In this document: positions 62,414 to 64,000 of the stretch, piece by piece
Numbering within the stretch: the stretch's first letter is position 1
Layout: every line of letters begins with the position of its first letter
DNA from: Pseudomonadota bacterium
GTDB lineage: Bacteria > Pseudomonadota > Alphaproteobacteria > Rhizobiales > Xanthobacteraceae
Direction: 5' to 3'
NCBI GenBank assembly: GCA_023404675.1
Contig: JAEYAW010000029.1
Span: 62,001-126,000, forward strand
DNA length: 64,000 nucleotides
Made by a program: the position numbers and the translations under genes
The notes under the pieces: generated by a model
Told to the model about the DNA's origin: nothing
The model's database searches: none
Seen by the model: only the letters and a program-made list of their open reading frames with translations

Positions 62414-63382
62414 TTGGGTGGGTCTATTTCGAGAAGCGCGCGTCGTTCGCCGCGGAGCAAGGCCGCAGGGCAGGCGTTGCGACTGGCGGCCGTGAGCTGC
62501 GCCTGCGTGGCGCTGGCCAACTGTGCCGCGTCGAACAAGTTCGCCAGCAAGGTCGATCCCAAATATGGCGTGTCGACCAGCCCACGGGTCGTCGACTTCG
62601 GCCAGCCCGTTCCAAGAGGCGGCGGCACCTATCGGGTCGGCAAGCCCTATGTCGTCGCGGGCCGGACCTATGTCCCCGAAGAGAACACCAGCTACCGCGC
62701 CGAGGGCATGGCCTCCTGGTACGGCGACGCGTTCCACGGGCGGCTGACCGCCAACGGCGAGGTCTTCGACATGACGTCGCTGACCGCCGCCCACCCGACG
62801 CTGCCGATGCCGAGCTATGTCCGCGTCACCAACATGGCAAATGGCAAATCGCTGATCGTGCGGGTCAACGACCGCGGGCCGTACCACGGCAACCGGATCA
62901 TCGACGTGTCGAACACGGCCGCCCATCTGCTCGATTTCCGCAGCAACGGCATCGCGCGGGTGCGCGTCGAATATGTCGGCCGCGCGCCGCTCGAAGGATC
63001 GGACGATCGCCAGCTGATGGCAACGCTGCGCACCGGTGAACCCGCGCCGTCGCCCTCGATGGTTCGTGTCGCCTCCGCCAAGCCGTTCGTACCCGACATG
63101 GGGCAGGCCAGCCGCGCGGTCGCGGCCGATGTTCCCGTCCCGTCGGAGCGTCCGTATACGCTGGGCCGGACGTCGGTCGACGTCGCTTCGGTCAATGCGA
63201 CCTCTGAAATATCGGCGTCGCGCAGTTCGCGTTCGGATGGCCGTGCGCTCGCCAATCCGCGCGCCGTGTCCTATCGCGAGGTCACGGATGACCCGCGCCG
63301 CACGACGGCCTCTGCCTTTGCGCCGAGCAGCAGTTCCAACGACCAGATCGGACATCTGCTGTCGGGGCGGGGCCTGTACTAA
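62414..63382 (+). CDS. rlpA: Septal-ring lytic transglycosylase RlpA
   Basis: 322 residues. Basic start, then a lipoprotein signal (ACVALANC, C37), then the double-psi beta-barrel: GMASWYGDAFHGRLTANGEVFDMTSLTAAHPTLP, VRVNDRGPY, and RIIDVSNTAAHLL. It cuts denuded glycan strands at the division septum. The C-terminal ~130 residues are Ser/Arg-rich and have no SPOR domain. The start is a TTG at 62414 with GGGGGA seven bases before, since no ATG or GTG fits the signal. It is convergent with the hydrolase gene. Confidence 0.9.
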   Translation: MGGSISRSARRSPRSKAAGQALRLAAVSCACVALANCAASNKFASKVDPKYGVSTSPRVVDFGQPVPRGGGTYRVGKPYVVAGRTYVPEENTSYRAEGMASWYGDAFHGRLTANGEVFDMTSLTAAHPTLPMPSYVRVTNMANGKSLIVRVNDRGPYHGNRIIDVSNTAAHLLDFRSNGIARVRVEYVGRAPLEGSDDRQLMATLRTGEPAPSPSMVRVASAKPFVPDMGQASRAVAADVPVPSERPYTLGRTSVDVASVNATSEISASRSSRSDGRALANPRAVSYREVTDDPRRTTASAFAPSSSSNDQIGHLLSGRGLY

Positions 63383-63392
63383 GGGGCAGCCC

Positions 63393-64000
63393 TCAATACC
63401 CGATCTGCTTCAGGAACCCGATCAGGGCGGTGTTGACCTCGTCCGGCCGCTCCTGCTGGATCCAGTGCCCGGCCCCCTCGATGATCAGCTTGCGCGCGAG
63501 GCTGGGCAGGACGCGCTCCATCTCCGCGATCCGCTTGCCGCCCAGAAGGCCCTTGACCACCGCGTCGCGGGAGCCGGCAATGAACAACGACGGCTGACGG
63601 ATCTGAGCGCCCTGCCAGGGCGCGGTGAGATCCCAGTTGCGGTCGATGTTGCGATACCAGTTCAGCCCGCCCCGGAAACCCGATGCACGATAGGCGTCGA
63701 TGAAGTGGTGCAGTTCATCCTCGCTCACCCAGTCGGGAAGCAGGCGCGGGATTGCCGGATCGCCGAGAAAGCCATGCACCGGATCGACGTTGAGCGTCTC
63801 GGATCGATCCGCCGCGAAGCCGCGCGAAAACATCGCGCGCATGGTGAAGGCCGGATCGCGCTCAAATTCCGCTTCAGCAACTCCGGGTATCTGGAAGTAC
63901 TGCCAGTAGAAATTATCGATTCCCTGTTTGCGCAGAAGCTCCATTGGCCGCCCGCGTCCCCGGATGGGCGGGGGGACGCTCAGCCCGGCCACCGCCGGAA
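63393..64000 (-). CDS. Epoxide-hydrolase-like alpha/beta hydrolase (3' part only)
   Basis: About 202 residues are visible, and the gene continues past the right edge. The remaining half has VAGLSVPPPIRGRGRP, the cap helices GIDNFYWQYFQIPGVAEAEFERD, the acid region PSLFIAGSRDAVV, and the catalytic His in EGAGHWIQQERPDEV. It resembles soluble epoxide hydrolases of the alpha/beta fold. The nucleophile is outside the window. The ATG-like start at 63992 is not the true start. Confidence 0.85.
   Translation of the reverse strand, partial: PAVAGLSVPPPIRGRGRPMELLRKQGIDNFYWQYFQIPGVAEAEFERDPAFTMRAMFSRGFAADRSETLNVDPVHGFLGDPAIPRLLPDWVSEDELHHFIDAYRASGFRGGLNWYRNIDRNWDLTAPWQGAQIRQPSLFIAGSRDAVVKGLLGGKRIAEMERVLPSLARKLIIEGAGHWIQQERPDEVNTALIGFLKQIGY

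Overview
The window is GC-rich chromosomal DNA from an alphaproteobacterium, most likely of the Bradyrhizobium / Rhodopseudomonas / Afipia group (Nitrobacteraceae). This is an inference from gene order and protein character. The pcm-tolC-popZ-valS run, the lipA-ratA-cinA-ispDF-dusB-ntrBC-ntrYX-dat-hfq-hflX-mazG run, the fused ispDF, and an aerobic-type CobN/CobW/CobO cobalamin locus all point that way. There is no rRNA, CRISPR array or intact insertion sequence.

Layout. (1) 0.4-2.7 kb: a small cupin, a secreted hypothetical protein, an AraC-type regulator and a frameshifted remnant of a secreted Ig-like domain protein. (2) 3-15.4 kb: housekeeping genes pcm, tolC, popZ, valS, a 3-methyladenine glycosylase, lipA, a small P-loop kinase, ratA, cinA, ispDF and dusB. 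Two copies of a ~100-bp palindromic repeat bracket ratA. (3) 15.4-25.4 kb: nitrogen regulation (ntrB, ntrC, ntrY, ntrX), a class IV aminotransferase, hfq, hflX and mazG. (4) 25.5-32.9 kb: queC, then an accessory metabolic block with an FAD monooxygenase fused to an alpha/beta hydrolase, a divergent TetR regulator, an amidase and a LuxR-type regulator, then cysK. (5) 33.1-42.2 kb: a four-gene RND efflux operon (NodT-type outer-membrane lipoprotein, adaptor, two different permeases), then a DTW-domain tRNA-modification gene. (6) 43.0-45.1 kb: tRNA-Cys(GCA) followed by a gene-poor, lower-GC stretch with a DUF768 protein, a CxC/CxxC small protein, a cold-shock protein and another small protein. 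(7) 45.3-61.2 kb: the vitamin B12 locus. A cobalamin riboswitch leads btuB-btuC-btuD-btuF-cobD on the + strand. A second riboswitch on the - strand leads DUF1636-cobU-cobW-cobN-cobO-cobQ. cobT-cobS run divergently from the latter. (8) 61.2-64 kb: a tyrosine-phosphatase-like protein, a 33-residue membrane peptide, rlpA and a truncated epoxide-hydrolase-like gene that runs off the window.

How the parts fit: the B12 locus combines uptake (BtuB outer-membrane receptor, BtuF binding protein, BtuCD ABC transporter), cobalt insertion (CobN, CobW), adenosylation (CobO), amidation (CobQ), aminopropanol attachment (CobD) and nucleotide-loop assembly (CobU, CobT, CobS). Both main transcription units should be shut off by adenosylcobalamin. 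The corrin-ring methylation genes and the CobST-type chelatase subunits are not here and are presumably elsewhere. The ntr cluster holds two two-component pairs: NtrC has the sigma-54 contact loop and NtrX has lost it. The least ordinary parts are the fused monooxygenase-hydrolase with its regulators, the repeat-bracketed ratA, the DUF1636 gene at the head of the cob operon, and the small-gene zone after tRNA-Cys.
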